A stretch of DNA of 64,000 bases from Arthrobacter sp. QXT-31 (GCF_001969265.1 NZ_CP019304.1:3100001-3164000); one strand, 5' to 3'; positions 55,579 through 64,000 are shown, counted from the first letter of the stretch. Program-made: numbers and translations. Notes: generated from the sequence alone by a model not told the origin.

Positions 55579-56253
55579 ATGGTGACAGACGACGTATTTG
55601 CCGTCATTGCTGAGGCAACGCGGCGGGACATTCTCGTGTCCCTCCAGGCGGGGGACAAAGCTGTGGGGGAGCTGGTCGAGGAGCTCGCGGCGAGCCAGCC
55701 CACCATCTCCAAACACCTCAAGGTCCTGCGGGAAGCAGACCTCGTCAGCATGCGCGCCCAGGGCCAGAAGCGCTACTACGCGATCAACACCAAGCCGCTT
55801 GAGGGGGTCGCCAGCTGGCTTGAGACGTTCGACGTCGGACGCGCGGCTTCCGCCGCAGCGTCACCGGAAGCCGCAACACAGCAGGCCGCAGCACAGCGTG
55901 CCGACGAAACCCAGACCGGCACCGCCCGGACTGCGGCGGGCGCCGGAAGCCCCGCCGCCGCAGCCGCCGCGGCCTCGGCCGGCGTTGCCGGCCCGGCCGC
56001 CGAGGTCCCGGACGCGTTCGCTGCTGCCGTCGCGGCACCCGCTGGCGGCACGCCGGAGGCCGCAACCCACGCGCCCGGGCGACCGTCGAGCGGACAGCTG
56101 AGTCCCGCCGTCGTGGTTCCCGGCGGACAGGTGGCCGGAAGCGCCGGCCAGGACGACACCGTCCCGCAGCAGATCGGCCGCACCGTAGGCCGCGCCGCGA
56201 CGAAGGCCGCCGACCTGCTGGCCAACCTGCCCAAGTTCGGCCGCAAAAAGTAA
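55579..56253 (+). CDS. ArsR-family regulator with long disordered tail
   Basis: This 224-residue protein has an N-terminal ArsR winged helix (DDVFAVIAEATRRDILVSL, AVGELVEELAASQPTISKHLKVLREADLV, RAQGQKRYYAIN) in about 75 residues. The rest is an Ala/Pro-rich linker ending in a short helix (VGRAATKAADLLANLPKFGRKK). No metal-binding Cys is present. TAGGGT lies 7 bases before the ATG with no ribosome-binding site, so it seems leaderless. The target is not evident. A hairpin follows the stop. Confidence 0.88.
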   Translation: MVTDDVFAVIAEATRRDILVSLQAGDKAVGELVEELAASQPTISKHLKVLREADLVSMRAQGQKRYYAINTKPLEGVASWLETFDVGRAASAAASPEAATQQAAAQRADETQTGTARTAAGAGSPAAAAAAASAGVAGPAAEVPDAFAAAVAAPAGGTPEAATHAPGRPSSGQLSPAVVVPGGQVAGSAGQDDTVPQQIGRTVGRAATKAADLLANLPKFGRKK

Positions 56254-56259
56254 ACCTCT

Positions 56260-56325
56260 CCCAACTGGCTCGCATTTGTTGTCGTTTTGACGCCCCAGAA
56301 CGACAACAACTGCGAGCCAGTTGGG
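56260..56325. repeat. Near-perfect hairpin, 27-bp arms
   Basis: Arms at 56260-56286 and 56299-56325 (starting CCCAACTGGCTCGCA and ending TGCGAGCCAGTTGGG) are inverted copies with one mismatch around a 12-base loop. There is no T tract. It lies between the ArsR-type gene and the convergent lldD gene. Confidence 0.85.
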
Positions 56326-56335
56326 TAGCCCCAGG

Positions 56336-57697
56336 TTACTTGCCGAGGATCCGCACGTGGTCCGGGGTCAGCTCGGAGATGCTGCTGACGCCGAGGAGGG
56401 CCATTGTGCGGGCCATGTCCTTCTCGAGGATCTGCAGCACGCGGTCAACCCCGGCCCGGCCGCCCGCCATGAGCCCGTACAGGTAGGCGCGGCCGATGAG
56501 CGTGAAATCTGCGCCGAGGGCCAGCGCGGCGATGATGTCCGCGCCGCTCATGATGCCCGTGTCCAGCATGACCGCGGCATTGCTGTTGTCCGCCTTGAGT
56601 GCCTTCGACACCTCGGGAAGCAGGTGGAAGGGGATGGGGGCACGGTCGAGCTGGCGGCCGCCGTGGTTGGACAGGACGATGCCGTCGGCGCCGTGATCCA
56701 CCACCTTGCGGGCGTCCTCCACGGTCTGGATTCCCTTGACCACGAGCTTGCCCTTCCAGGTCTCGCGCAGCCAGTCCAGGTCCTCGAACGTGAGGGTGGG
56801 ATCGAACATGGAGTTGATGAGCTCCGCCACCGTGCCCGTGTACCGGGAGAGCGAGGCGAAGGTGAGCGGCTCGTGGGTGAGGAAGTTGAACCACCAGGCA
56901 GGGCGGTAGGAGGCGTCGAGCACGGTCTTCAGCGTCAGCGCCGGCGGAATGGTCATGCCGTTGCGGACGTCACGCAGCCGCGCCCCCGCCACGGCCGTGT
57001 CAACGGTGACCATCAGGGTGTCGTTGCCGGCCCTGGCCGCGCGCTCGATCAGTTCGAGGGAGCGGTCCCGGTCCGTCCACAGGTACAGCTGGAACCAGTT
57101 CCGGCCGTTGGGTGCCGCGGCGGCCACGTCCTCGATCGACGCCGTGCCCATCGTGGAAAGCGTGTAGGGGATGCCCGCGGCCTCGGCGGCCTGGGAGCCG
57201 GCGTATTCGCCTTCGGACTGCATCATCCTGGTGAAGCCGGTGGGGGCGATGCCCACGGGAAGCCGGGAAGGCTTGCCCAGAATGTCGGTGCTCAGGTCGA
57301 TGCTGGACACATTCCGCAGGATGCCCGGGCGGAACTCGATGTCCAGGAACGCCTCGCGGGCCCGCCGCAGGGTGATCTCGCCCTCCGCCGCGCCGTCCGT
57401 GTAGTCGAAGGGGGCCTGCGGGGTGCGGCGCTTGGCGATGTCGCGCAGTTCCCATACCGTGCTGGCGCGCTTGAGCCGGGCTTCCTTGCTGAACTGGGGC
57501 TTCTTGAACTGCATCAGCGGGGCCAGGTCCGAGTACTTCGGGATGCGGCGCTTCAGAGCGGCCGGAACGGCGGCGGTCCCCGCGGCGACCGGGACGGGGA
57601 CGCCCGCAGCGCCGGTGCCGGGCCGGGTGGCCGGGATGTCCGTTGCGTCCGGGGCGGGGGTGGTCTCGGGGTTGCTCGGCTGGATGGTGTGGGTCAT
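56336..57697 (-). CDS. lldD: FMN-dependent L-lactate dehydrogenase
   Basis: The 453-residue alpha-hydroxyacid oxidase converts L-lactate to pyruvate. The FMN and substrate residues are in place: Lys321 (VVKGIQ), catalytic His345 and Arg348 in SNHGGRQ, and the [14 protein letters not shown] block. An extra disordered N-terminus of about 50 residues precedes the core. GGAGGAAA before 57697 fixes the start; longer frames are antisense of the promoter. Two GntR-type operators upstream and the divergent GntR gene suggest lactate-controlled expression. Confidence 0.93.
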   Translation of the reverse strand: MTHTIQPSNPETTPAPDATDIPATRPGTGAAGVPVPVAAGTAAVPAALKRRIPKYSDLAPLMQFKKPQFSKEARLKRASTVWELRDIAKRRTPQAPFDYTDGAAEGEITLRRAREAFLDIEFRPGILRNVSSIDLSTDILGKPSRLPVGIAPTGFTRMMQSEGEYAGSQAAEAAGIPYTLSTMGTASIEDVAAAAPNGRNWFQLYLWTDRDRSLELIERAARAGNDTLMVTVDTAVAGARLRDVRNGMTIPPALTLKTVLDASYRPAWWFNFLTHEPLTFASLSRYTGTVAELINSMFDPTLTFEDLDWLRETWKGKLVVKGIQTVEDARKVVDHGADGIVLSNHGGRQLDRAPIPFHLLPEVSKALKADNSNAAVMLDTGIMSGADIIAALALGADFTLIGRAYLYGLMAGGRAGVDRVLQILEKDMARTMALLGVSSISELTPDHVRILGK

Positions 57698-57749
57698 AGC
57701 TTTCCTCCGTGGGCATGCCGGGAGGTGCTGAACAGCCAGAGCCTCCCCG

Positions 57750-57766
57750 GTGTGGTCTAACCACAC
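57750..57766. promoter_or_regulatory. GntR/FadR-type operator 1
   Basis: GTGTGGT-CTA-ACCACAC is a perfect palindrome with the TGGT-N3-ACCA core of FadR-subfamily GntR regulators. It lies 53 bases upstream of the lldD start. Confidence 0.85.
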
Positions 57767-57774
57767 TCTAAAGG

Positions 57775-57791
57775 ATGTGGTCCAACCACAT
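57775..57791. promoter_or_regulatory. GntR/FadR-type operator 2
   Basis: ATGTGGT-CCA-ACCACAT is a second perfect palindrome, 25 bp from the first. It overlaps the likely promoter of the GntR gene, between its -35 and -10 positions, which suggests autorepression. Confidence 0.85.
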
Positions 57792-57808
57792 CAAGTACCA
57801 TGGGGACC

Positions 57809-58516
57809 ATGCGCACGCACCAACTTGTCCTGCGGTGGATCGAGGACCAGCTCTTCGGCGGCCGGCTCGCCGTCGGCGGACGCCTTCCGGCCGAGCGGAC
57901 ACTGGCCGAGCAGCTCGGCGTCTCCCGCACCTCCGTCCGTGAGGCCATCCGCGTCCTTGAGGCCATGGGTGTGGTCCGGGCGGGGGTGGGTTCCGGCCCC
58001 GAGGCGGGGACCGTGGTGATCTCGGACCCGACGGCGGCACTCGGCTCCGCACTGCGGCTGCACGTGGCCACGCAGCACCTGCCGGTGGAGGACGTGGTGG
58101 AAACCCGCGTGTTGCTCGAGTCCTGGGCGGCTGGCCGGGCCAGGCCGGACGCCGCCGAACTTGACCTCGCCGGGGCACTGCTCGACGACATGGACGGGGA
58201 CCACGGCATCGACGACTTCCTGGCCCTCGACGTCCGCTTCCATCTGGCCCTGGCGGATGCCGCCGGCAACGCCGTCGTCAGCGCCATGATGGGGTCTTTG
58301 CGCGAGGCCATCCAGGGCTACGCCGGGCAGCTGACCGCCAACCTGCCGGACTGGGACAACACCGCCTCGCGTCTCCGGACAGAGCACCGGGAGATTCTGG
58401 CCGCCATCCGGAAGGACGACGGCGGCCGGGCAGCCGAGCTTGTTGCCGCCCACATCAGGGGGTACTACAAAGAAGCCGGGCTCGAGGGGAAGGACGCGGG
58501 GCACGCGCACCCGTAG
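57809..58516 (+). CDS. GntR/FadR-family regulator of lldD (LldR-like)
   Basis: This 235-residue regulator has an N-terminal winged helix (LPAERTLAEQLGVSRTSVREAI) and a C-terminal FCD ligand domain with VVETRVLLESWAA, FHLALADAAGN and EHREILAAI, carrying the His/Asp metal site. The start at 57809 is preferred because TACCAT lies 7 bases upstream; an ATG at 57800 is the alternative. It is divergent from lldD, and two perfect operators fill the gap, so it is probably the lactate-responsive repressor. Confidence 0.92.
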   Translation: MRTHQLVLRWIEDQLFGGRLAVGGRLPAERTLAEQLGVSRTSVREAIRVLEAMGVVRAGVGSGPEAGTVVISDPTAALGSALRLHVATQHLPVEDVVETRVLLESWAAGRARPDAAELDLAGALLDDMDGDHGIDDFLALDVRFHLALADAAGNAVVSAMMGSLREAIQGYAGQLTANLPDWDNTASRLRTEHREILAAIRKDDGGRAAELVAAHIRGYYKEAGLEGKDAGHAHP

Positions 58517-58581
58517 CGGGACTGTGTTTTTGCAGACATCCCTGCCTCCGGTGGAGCAGGACGTTGAAATAAACTGGCGGA

Positions 58582-59172
58582 ATGTCGCCGTCAAAGCCCC
58601 GCGGGCAGTACGCCAAAGGTGCCGAACGCCGCGAGCAGATCATCCAGACCGCCACGGATGTCTTTGCCACCGAAGGCTTTGAGCGGACGGCCCTGAAGCG
58701 CGTGGCCGAGCTCGTGGGCGTCAAAGAGGCCACGCTCTTCCACTATTTCAGCGGCAAGCAGGAGCTCCTGACGGCGGTACTTGCCGAGCGCGACCGCCGC
58801 AGCCGGGAGGCCGGCAGCCTGGATGAGTCCGGGCTGGCAGCATTGGCCTCTGTGGCGGAGCGGAACACGAACGAGCCGGGCCTGACCACGCTCTACGCCG
58901 TGGCGTCGGCCACGGCCAATGACCCGGACCACGCGTCCCACGGATACTTCCAGGACAGGTACGCACGGCTGGTGGAGGAGCTGGCGCTCGATATCCGCCG
59001 CCGCCAGGACGCGGGGGAGGTCCGGGCCGACGCCGGGGCAGAGTCGCTCGCGCGGCTGGTCATCGCCGCGTTCGACGGCCTGCAGCTGCAGTGGCTGTAC
59101 GACAAGAAGGTGGACATGGCCGGCGGCCTGGCGGAGCTCGTTGACGTGCTGCTGGCGCCGGCCCGGCGATAA
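58582..59172 (+). CDS. TetR-family regulator
   Basis: The 196-residue regulator has the N-terminal HTH of TetR proteins (REQIIQTATDVFATEGFERT, ALKRVAELVGVKEATLFHYF) and an all-helical ligand domain with a C-terminal TetR_C-like block. TAAACT is 6 bases before the ATG and there is no ribosome-binding site, so the transcript is probably leaderless. No operon partner or clear palindrome lies next to it, so its target is unknown. Confidence 0.92.
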   Translation: MSPSKPRGQYAKGAERREQIIQTATDVFATEGFERTALKRVAELVGVKEATLFHYFSGKQELLTAVLAERDRRSREAGSLDESGLAALASVAERNTNEPGLTTLYAVASATANDPDHASHGYFQDRYARLVEELALDIRRRQDAGEVRADAGAESLARLVIAAFDGLQLQWLYDKKVDMAGGLAELVDVLLAPARR

Positions 59173-59296
59173 GGACGGCGGCCCCTAGGGTCGCACGCCG
59201 TCCTAGGTTCGCATCGTGCGTGGAGCTTTGTCCACCTGTCACGATTTGAGGGACATTCAGCGGCCATTGTCCGTACAAAAACTCCATAGGAGCGGG

Positions 59297-60310
59297 CTAT
59301 GTTGCGGCCGGGCCGGAGCTCCCGCGGATCTCGAGCCGCGGCTGGAAGGTGCTCTCCTCGTCCGGGGCTTCGGCGTTGCGGATGAGCGCCAGCAGCCGGT
59401 GCCAGGCCCGTTCGCCGAGCTCCGTGATGGGTACCGCGGCGGTGGTGAGCGGCGGGGTGGTGTACCGGGCGAAGGGGATGTCATCGAATCCGGTGACCGA
59501 GATGTCCTCGGGGACGCGGACGCCGCGCTCGTGCAGTCCGCTGAGCAGTCCCATGGCCACGAGGTCGTTGAAGGCCAGGACGCCCGTGGCCCCGCTGGCC
59601 AGCACCGCGTCCACCGCTTCATGTCCGGTTTCGAAGCTGGACCCGCCCTCAAGCATCAGGAGTTCGACGCCCGGATTCGCTGCCCGGAACTTGTCCAGTC
59701 CGGCCATGCGGGCCCGGTTGGAGGCGCTTCGGGCGGGACCGGCCAGGAACGCGACGCTGGTATGCCCCAAGCCCACAAGATGTTCCGCGAGTTCCTGGAC
59801 GCCCTGGCTGTAATCCACCTCAAGGCTTGGCACTCGGGTTTCCCTGGTGCTGCGGTTGATCAGGACCATGGGGTGCAGTGAGGGCGCCAGCTCCTCGAGT
59901 TCGGCGTCACCCATGCGCGGCGCGCACAGCACCAGGCCGTCGCAGCGCCGCCGCGCCTCTCCGGCCAGAATGGCCTCCTCGCTGGAGACTTCCGAGGAGT
60001 CGGCGATCAGCACCCGGTAGCCGTCTTGGGCTGCGGCCATGCTCACCCCCCGGAGGATGGCCTGGAACGTGGGGTTGGCGAGATCGGGCACCACGATGCC
60101 GATGGTGTCGGTCTTGCCCAGGGCGAGGCTGCGGCCCACCGGGTTTGGCTGGTAGTTCAGTTCCGCCGCGGCGTCCCGCACGCGCTGGGCGATGGCGGGG
60201 TCCACCGTGAAATTGCCGTTCATGACGCGGGAAACGGTGGCATGCGAGACGCCGGCCTTACTGGCAACGTCCGCAATGCCGATGCGCCGGGTGCCCGTTC
60301 TCCTGGCCAT
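59297..60310 (-). CDS. LacI-family regulator of the sugar-acid genes
   Basis: This 337-residue repressor has an HTH IGIADVASKAGVSHATVSRVM, hinge helix PNPVGRSLALG, and a ligand domain with IGIVVPDLANPTFQ, FLAGP and ISVTGFDDIPFARY. AAGGAAG precedes the start at 60310; the frame continues upstream but without a ribosome-binding site. The divergent gene set starts 218 bases away, and a good LacI operator lies between, so it most likely controls that set. Confidence 0.92.
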   Translation of the reverse strand: MARRTGTRRIGIADVASKAGVSHATVSRVMNGNFTVDPAIAQRVRDAAAELNYQPNPVGRSLALGKTDTIGIVVPDLANPTFQAILRGVSMAAAQDGYRVLIADSSEVSSEEAILAGEARRRCDGLVLCAPRMGDAELEELAPSLHPMVLINRSTRETRVPSLEVDYSQGVQELAEHLVGLGHTSVAFLAGPARSASNRARMAGLDKFRAANPGVELLMLEGGSSFETGHEAVDAVLASGATGVLAFNDLVAMGLLSGLHERGVRVPEDISVTGFDDIPFARYTTPPLTTAAVPITELGERAWHRLLALIRNAEAPDEESTFQPRLEIRGSSGPAAT

Positions 60311-60443
60311 AACTTCCTTCCCTCTGTCCTGTGCCGCGGCCCGGCGCCACTGAGATGGCAACGGCCTGAGTCGCGGCCCGTGCGGCTTCTAAAAGACGGT
60401 TGACGTGCTCGCCGCTGTCTTGATACAAAGCTTATAACGTTTC

Positions 60444-60459
60444 GAGAAAACGCTTTCTC
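60444..60459. promoter_or_regulatory. LacI-type operator upstream of the sugar-acid genes
   Basis: GAGAAAAC-GCTTTCTC is a 16-bp near-palindrome (one mismatch pair) with central CG, the classic LacI/CcpA-like shape. It is 69 bases upstream of the first oxidoreductase codon. Confidence 0.7.
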
Positions 60460-60527
60460 AGGATTCTTCCTTCATGTGGGCAGGGCGTCAAGCGGCCCGC
60501 CTACCGCCTTTGGAAAGGGGCCCACCC

Positions 60528-61934
60528 ATGGTCAACGTCGACACCGCCCGCCCGCATCAACCGGGGACTGCCGCAGCAACGAAGCGGTCGCGCATCGCGC
60601 TGATCGGCACCGGGGGCCGCTCGGAAATGTACATCCGCGCAATCCTTGGCCAGCACGCGGATGTGGCCGAACTGGTGGCCCTCTCGGATGCGAATCCCGG
60701 CCGTGTGGAGTACTACCAGCGGCTTATGCAGGAACTGGGCGCGGAGGGACCGGCGGACTCGTTCGAGCCCGGCAGCCTGACCGAATACATCAGGGCCAAC
60801 GCCATCGACCGTGTCATCGTCACCACGCCCGACTACACCCACGCGTACTACATCGTCGAGGCACTCGAGGCGGGGGCCGACGTCGTGGTGGAAAAGCCCC
60901 TGACCATCGACGCCGAGGGTTGCCGCCGGATCACCTCGGCGGTGGCGGCCACCGGCCGGAACGTGGTGGTTACCTTTAACTACCGCTACTCGCCCCGGAA
61001 CAGCGCGCTGAAGCAGGTGATCCAGGACGGCGTAATCGGCAAGGTCACCTCCATCGACTTCAGCTGGGTCCTGGACACGGTCCACGGCGCCGACTACTTC
61101 CGCCGCTGGCACCGCGACAAGCAAAACTCCGGCGGGCTGCTCATCCACAAGGCATCGCACCACTTCGACCTGGTGAACTGGTGGATCGATGATGTACCCG
61201 AACGGGTCTATGCTTCGGGCGGCCTGCGGTTCTACGGCGCCAAAAACGCGGCGGAGCGCGGCCTTGGAGCCAGGCCCGATCGCGGCACCACAGAAGGCAG
61301 CACCCTGGAAACCCGGGACCCGTTCGCCCTGGACCTCCGCGAGGACGAGCGGCTGCGCGGGCTGTACTACGACAACGAGAAGTTTGACGGCTACCGCCGG
61401 GACCAGGACGTCTTCACTGACGGCATCACCATCGAGGACAACCTGGCCCTCACCGTGGACTACGACGGCGGGGCCACGCTCAGCTACTCCCTGAACGCCC
61501 ACAGCCCCTGGGAGGGCTACCGGGTTGCCGTCAACGGAACCGAAGGAAGGGCCGAGCTGGAGGTGGTGGAACGTGCCGCCGTCGTCCACAGCACCGACAA
61601 GAAAACGGTGGTGGACCCCTCCGCCACTCCCGTCGAGGAAGACGACGCCGTACGCCGGAACGGTGAGCGCCTCGTGGTCCAGCGCCACTGGGAGCCCGCA
61701 TATGAGGTGCCCATCGTCAACGGCGAAGGAGGCCACGGCGGCGGCGACAACCTCCTGCTCTCCGACCTGTTCAACGGCCCCGGCGAGGACCCGCTGGGGC
61801 GGCCCTCCGGCTACCTGGACGGGGTGCGCTCCGTGGCCGTCGGCATCGCGGGCAACGCGTCGCTGGAAACCGAACTCCCCGTCCGCATCAGCGAGCTTGG
61901 CCTGGGCGTGGAACTGCGCCGCGGCCGGGCCTGA
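60528..61934 (+). CDS. Gfo/Idh/MocA-family oxidoreductase (sugar-acid cluster)
   Basis: The 468-residue oxidoreductase has the Rossmann motif IALIGTGGRSEMYI and keeps the catalytic EKPL in VVVEKPLTI. The dehydrogenase domain carries FNYRYSPRNSAL and SGGLLIHKASHHFDLVNWW, typical of the large Gfo subgroup acting on glycosides or sugar acids. GGAAAGGGG precedes the start. It leads the operon with the epimerase and KdgD genes. The exact substrate cannot be read from sequence. Confidence 0.9.
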   Translation: MVNVDTARPHQPGTAAATKRSRIALIGTGGRSEMYIRAILGQHADVAELVALSDANPGRVEYYQRLMQELGAEGPADSFEPGSLTEYIRANAIDRVIVTTPDYTHAYYIVEALEAGADVVVEKPLTIDAEGCRRITSAVAATGRNVVVTFNYRYSPRNSALKQVIQDGVIGKVTSIDFSWVLDTVHGADYFRRWHRDKQNSGGLLIHKASHHFDLVNWWIDDVPERVYASGGLRFYGAKNAAERGLGARPDRGTTEGSTLETRDPFALDLREDERLRGLYYDNEKFDGYRRDQDVFTDGITIEDNLALTVDYDGGATLSYSLNAHSPWEGYRVAVNGTEGRAELEVVERAAVVHSTDKKTVVDPSATPVEEDDAVRRNGERLVVQRHWEPAYEVPIVNGEGGHGGGDNLLLSDLFNGPGEDPLGRPSGYLDGVRSVAVGIAGNASLETELPVRISELGLGVELRRGRA

Positions 61935-61956
61935 GCAGAGCAGGAAAAGAACACCC

Positions 61957-62943
61957 ATGAGCAGAATCCTTGTCACCGGCGGCGCCGGACGCCTGGGCCG
62001 CAGCGTGGTCGCCGGCCTTGCCGGGGCGGGCCACAACGTCATCTCGGCGGACCGGGACGCCGTTCCGGCCGGCACGTTCCCGGCAGGCGTCGAACAGGAA
62101 ACCGCGGACCTGCTGGCCCCCGGTGAGGCGTTCCGCCTCCTGGAACGCACAGCGCCCGACGCCGTCGTCCACCTCGCTGCTATTGCCGTGCCTTTCAGTG
62201 CACCCGAGGAGGTCATCCTCAGCACGAACACCCGTCTCGCGTTCACGGTGGTCAGCGCGGCCACAGAACTCGGGATCGGCAAGATTGTCACGGCCAGCAG
62301 CCCCACTGTGCTGGGCTACGGCTCCCCGGCCGGCTGGTTGCCGGAGTCCTTTCCGGTGGACGAGGACACGACGCCCCGGCCCTGGAACGCCTACGCCTTG
62401 TCCAAGCTGATCGCCGAGCAGACGGTGCAGATGTTCGCCGCCGCCCAAGGCAGCCGGATCCGCTACGCTGCCTTCCGGCCGTGCTACGTCATCTCGCCGG
62501 AAGAATGGGACGGTGCCCCCACGCAGCAGGGGCACACGGTCCGCGAAAGGCTCGCCGACCCGGCGCTGTCCGCACCGGCCCTCTTCAACTACGTGGACGC
62601 CCGTGACGTGGCCGACTTCCTGGACGTGCTCCTGCGGAACATGGACACCATCCCCAACGGCGAGACGTTCTTCGTGGGCGCGGCCGACGCGCTGGCCACC
62701 GAACCGCTGGCCACGCTGCTGCCCCGGTTCTTGACGGGCAGCGCCGAGCTTGCCGCCGGACTTACGGGCACCAGCCCCGCCTTTTCCATCGCCAAAGCCA
62801 GGCGGCTGCTCGGCTGGGAACCGAAACGCACGTGGCGCAGCGAGCTGGGCGTTGCCGGTGAAATCAGTGAAGAGGAAACCTTGGTCGGCGCGGCCGCAGC
62901 ATCAGCCAGCACAGGATCACCCACACCACAGGAGACCAAATGA
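61957..62943 (+). CDS. NAD-dependent epimerase/dehydratase (SDR-like)
   Basis: This 328-residue extended SDR protein has the cofactor loop VTGGAGRLGRSV (6-17), ASSPTVLGYG and the catalytic Tyr146/Lys150 (AYALSK). It may be a uronate or aldose dehydrogenase or a sugar epimerase; similarity to known uronate dehydrogenases is only partial and the length is greater. A GCAGGAAAAG stretch precedes the ATG. It overlaps the next gene by 4 bases. Confidence 0.9.
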   Translation: MSRILVTGGAGRLGRSVVAGLAGAGHNVISADRDAVPAGTFPAGVEQETADLLAPGEAFRLLERTAPDAVVHLAAIAVPFSAPEEVILSTNTRLAFTVVSAATELGIGKIVTASSPTVLGYGSPAGWLPESFPVDEDTTPRPWNAYALSKLIAEQTVQMFAAAQGSRIRYAAFRPCYVISPEEWDGAPTQQGHTVRERLADPALSAPALFNYVDARDVADFLDVLLRNMDTIPNGETFFVGAADALATEPLATLLPRFLTGSAELAAGLTGTSPAFSIAKARRLLGWEPKRTWRSELGVAGEISEEETLVGAAAASASTGSPTPQETK

Positions 62944-63845
62944 AACTCGACGGCGTACTCTTCTTTCCCGTCACCCCTTTCGGCGCGGACGGCGCAGTGG
63001 ACGTAGAAGTCCTGAGGCAGCACATCGCCTCGCGCCTGGAGCACCGTCCGGGAGGAGTGTTCCCGGCGTGCGGAACCGGTGAGTTCCATGCCCTGAGCAT
63101 CGACGAGGTGCGCACCGTGGTGGCCACCGCCGTCGAAACCGTCAACGGGCAGGTGCCGGTCATCGCCGGCGCCGGGGGACCCTTGGGCCATGCCCTTGCC
63201 GCGGCCCGTGCGGCCGAGGAGGCGGGTGCCGACGCCCTGCTGGTCCTGCCGCCGTACCTGGTCACCGGACCCACCGACGGAGTGGTGGCCTACATCGAGG
63301 CGGTGGCCGGGGCGAGCAGCCTTCCGGTGATCGTGTACCACCGCGGCACGGCCAAATTCACGGCCAAGGCCATCGCCCGGCTCGCCGGCAACCCCAAGGT
63401 GATCGGCTTCAAGGACGGCATCGGCGACGTCGGATTGGCCCAGGAGATCGTCTCCGCCGTCAAAGCCAGAGGACGCGAGGACTTCCTGCTCTTCAACGGG
63501 CTCTTGACCGCCGAACTGACCCAGGGCGCCTACCGCGGACTCGGCATCCCGCTGTACTCCTCGGCCGCCTTCGCCATGGCACCGGAAATCGCCATGGCCT
63601 ACTACGACGCCTACGCCAGCGGCGACGAGGACCGCCGGCAGGCCCTGCTCGACGGCTTCTATGCGCCCCTGGTCCGCCTGCGGGACCAGACGCCGGGCTT
63701 CGGTGTCTCCCTTATCAAGGCCGGGCTGCGGCTCAACGGCCTGGCGGTCGGGCCGGTGCGGCCCCCGCTGGTGGACCCCACCGAAGAGCAGCTCGTGGAG
63801 CTCAAGGCGATCCTGGCCAAGGGCCACGAACTGGCCGGCCGCTGA
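62940..63845 (+). CDS. kdgD: 5-dehydro-4-deoxyglucarate dehydratase (KdgD-like)
   Basis: The 301-residue DHDPS-family lyase has the phosphate/carboxylate loop CGTGEF, the proton-relay Tyr133 in VIVYHRG, and the Schiff-base Lys158 in VIGFKDG. The sequence pattern (LFFPVTPF at the start, LYSSAAFAMAPEIA, GYGVSLIKAG-like block) is that of KdgD, which decarboxylates and dehydrates 5-keto-4-deoxyglucarate to alpha-ketoglutarate semialdehyde. Its neighbours suggest a hexaric- or hexuronic-acid pathway. Confidence 0.92.
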   Translation: MKLDGVLFFPVTPFGADGAVDVEVLRQHIASRLEHRPGGVFPACGTGEFHALSIDEVRTVVATAVETVNGQVPVIAGAGGPLGHALAAARAAEEAGADALLVLPPYLVTGPTDGVVAYIEAVAGASSLPVIVYHRGTAKFTAKAIARLAGNPKVIGFKDGIGDVGLAQEIVSAVKARGREDFLLFNGLLTAELTQGAYRGLGIPLYSSAAFAMAPEIAMAYYDAYASGDEDRRQALLDGFYAPLVRLRDQTPGFGVSLIKAGLRLNGLAVGPVRPPLVDPTEEQLVELKAILAKGHELAGR

Positions 63846-64000
63846 TGCCGGTCAGGATCACGGGGCTGCACACGCGCCTGATCACGGTGCCGCTGCGGCG
63901 CAGCTGGGGAGCGGAGGCGCCCGAGAACCACATCATTGCCACCAGCCTTTTTACCGATGACGGCGGCGCGGGGCACGGTTTTTCCTGGACCCCCACCATC
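63845..64000 (+). CDS. Start of an enolase-superfamily (mandelate racemase-like) dehydratase, cut by window end
   Basis: Only the first 52 residues are visible (MPVRITGLHTRLITVPLRRS onward), matching the N-terminal capping domain of mandelate-racemase-type enzymes. The ATG overlaps the KdgD stop (TGATG), so the gene is coupled to it. It probably encodes an aldarate dehydratase that makes the KdgD substrate, but the catalytic barrel is outside the window. Confidence 0.75.
   Translation, partial: MPVRITGLHTRLITVPLRRSWGAEAPENHIIATSLFTDDGGAGHGFSWTPTI

Noticed and set aside
59175..59204. Hairpin after the TetR gene as terminator
   Set aside because: AGGACGGC and GCCGTCCT can pair, but the stem is short, the loop is long and no T run follows.
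61525..61956. Upstream extension of the epimerase gene
   Set aside because: It overlaps the oxidoreductase gene in another frame; the SDR family start at 61957 has a ribosome-binding site.

Overview
The window is high-GC chromosomal DNA of an actinobacterium, most probably Arthrobacter or Pseudarthrobacter (Micrococcaceae). This is inferred from the very GC-rich third codon positions, the actinobacterial helicase/secretion (Tad) neighbourhood, a MarP-type membrane protease, a GlxR-like Crp regulator, and many genes that look leaderless. No rRNA, CRISPR array, insertion sequence, integrase or phage gene was seen. The region reads as ordinary core and catabolic chromosome with some less-described islands.

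Layout. 1-740: the tail of a small, probably secreted peptide with a repeated octapeptide, a two-helix membrane protein and tRNA-Pro(CGG). 823-9609: a heterodimeric ABC exporter pair, a metallophosphoesterase next to a bifunctional penicillin-binding protein, then a small DUF4177-like protein, RidA and a Nudix hydrolase. 9741-11795: Crp/GlxR-type regulator divergent from marP. 11820-22608: DUF2332 protein, aroQ, galE and an alpha-galactoside utilisation operon (two permeases, lipoprotein binding protein, GH36 alpha-galactosidase), divergent from a Gfo/Idh/MocA oxidoreductase and a LacI regulator. Two LacI-type operators lie between the divergent units. 22616-29262: DeoR regulator, acetyl-CoA synthetase, a membrane protein, endonuclease III, a CoA-pyrophosphatase-like Nudix protein and a DUF1508 protein. 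29593-39644: a family-A DNA polymerase beside the Tad/Flp-like secretion cluster (CpaE/Ssd, TadA, TadB, TadC, DUF4244 pilin-like protein, two TadE-like proteins) and the DEAH-type helicase that accompanies it in actinobacteria.

39691-50670: GNAT protein, trhO, two tandem related lipoprotein-like proteins, a membrane protein, a large methyltransferase, a small CxC protein, an ArsR-like regulator, topA, an SseB-like protein and a Ppx/GppA phosphatase. 50671-51161 is a long intergenic stretch with a strong hairpin. 51162-59172: proC, a KtrAB-type potassium uptake pair, acuC, an ArsR-type regulator, lldD divergent from its probable GntR regulator, and a TetR regulator. 59297-64000: a LacI regulator divergent from a sugar-acid gene set (oxidoreductase, NAD-dependent epimerase/dehydrogenase, KdgD-type dehydratase, and the start of an enolase-superfamily dehydratase cut by the window edge).

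Two themes cross the gene boundaries. At least eleven genes have a TANNNT hexamer exactly 6-7 bases before the start codon and no Shine-Dalgarno sequence, the pattern of leaderless mRNAs. Several intergenic gaps hold long, near-perfect hairpins of 57-69 bp without a terminal T tract, so they do not look like ordinary terminators.
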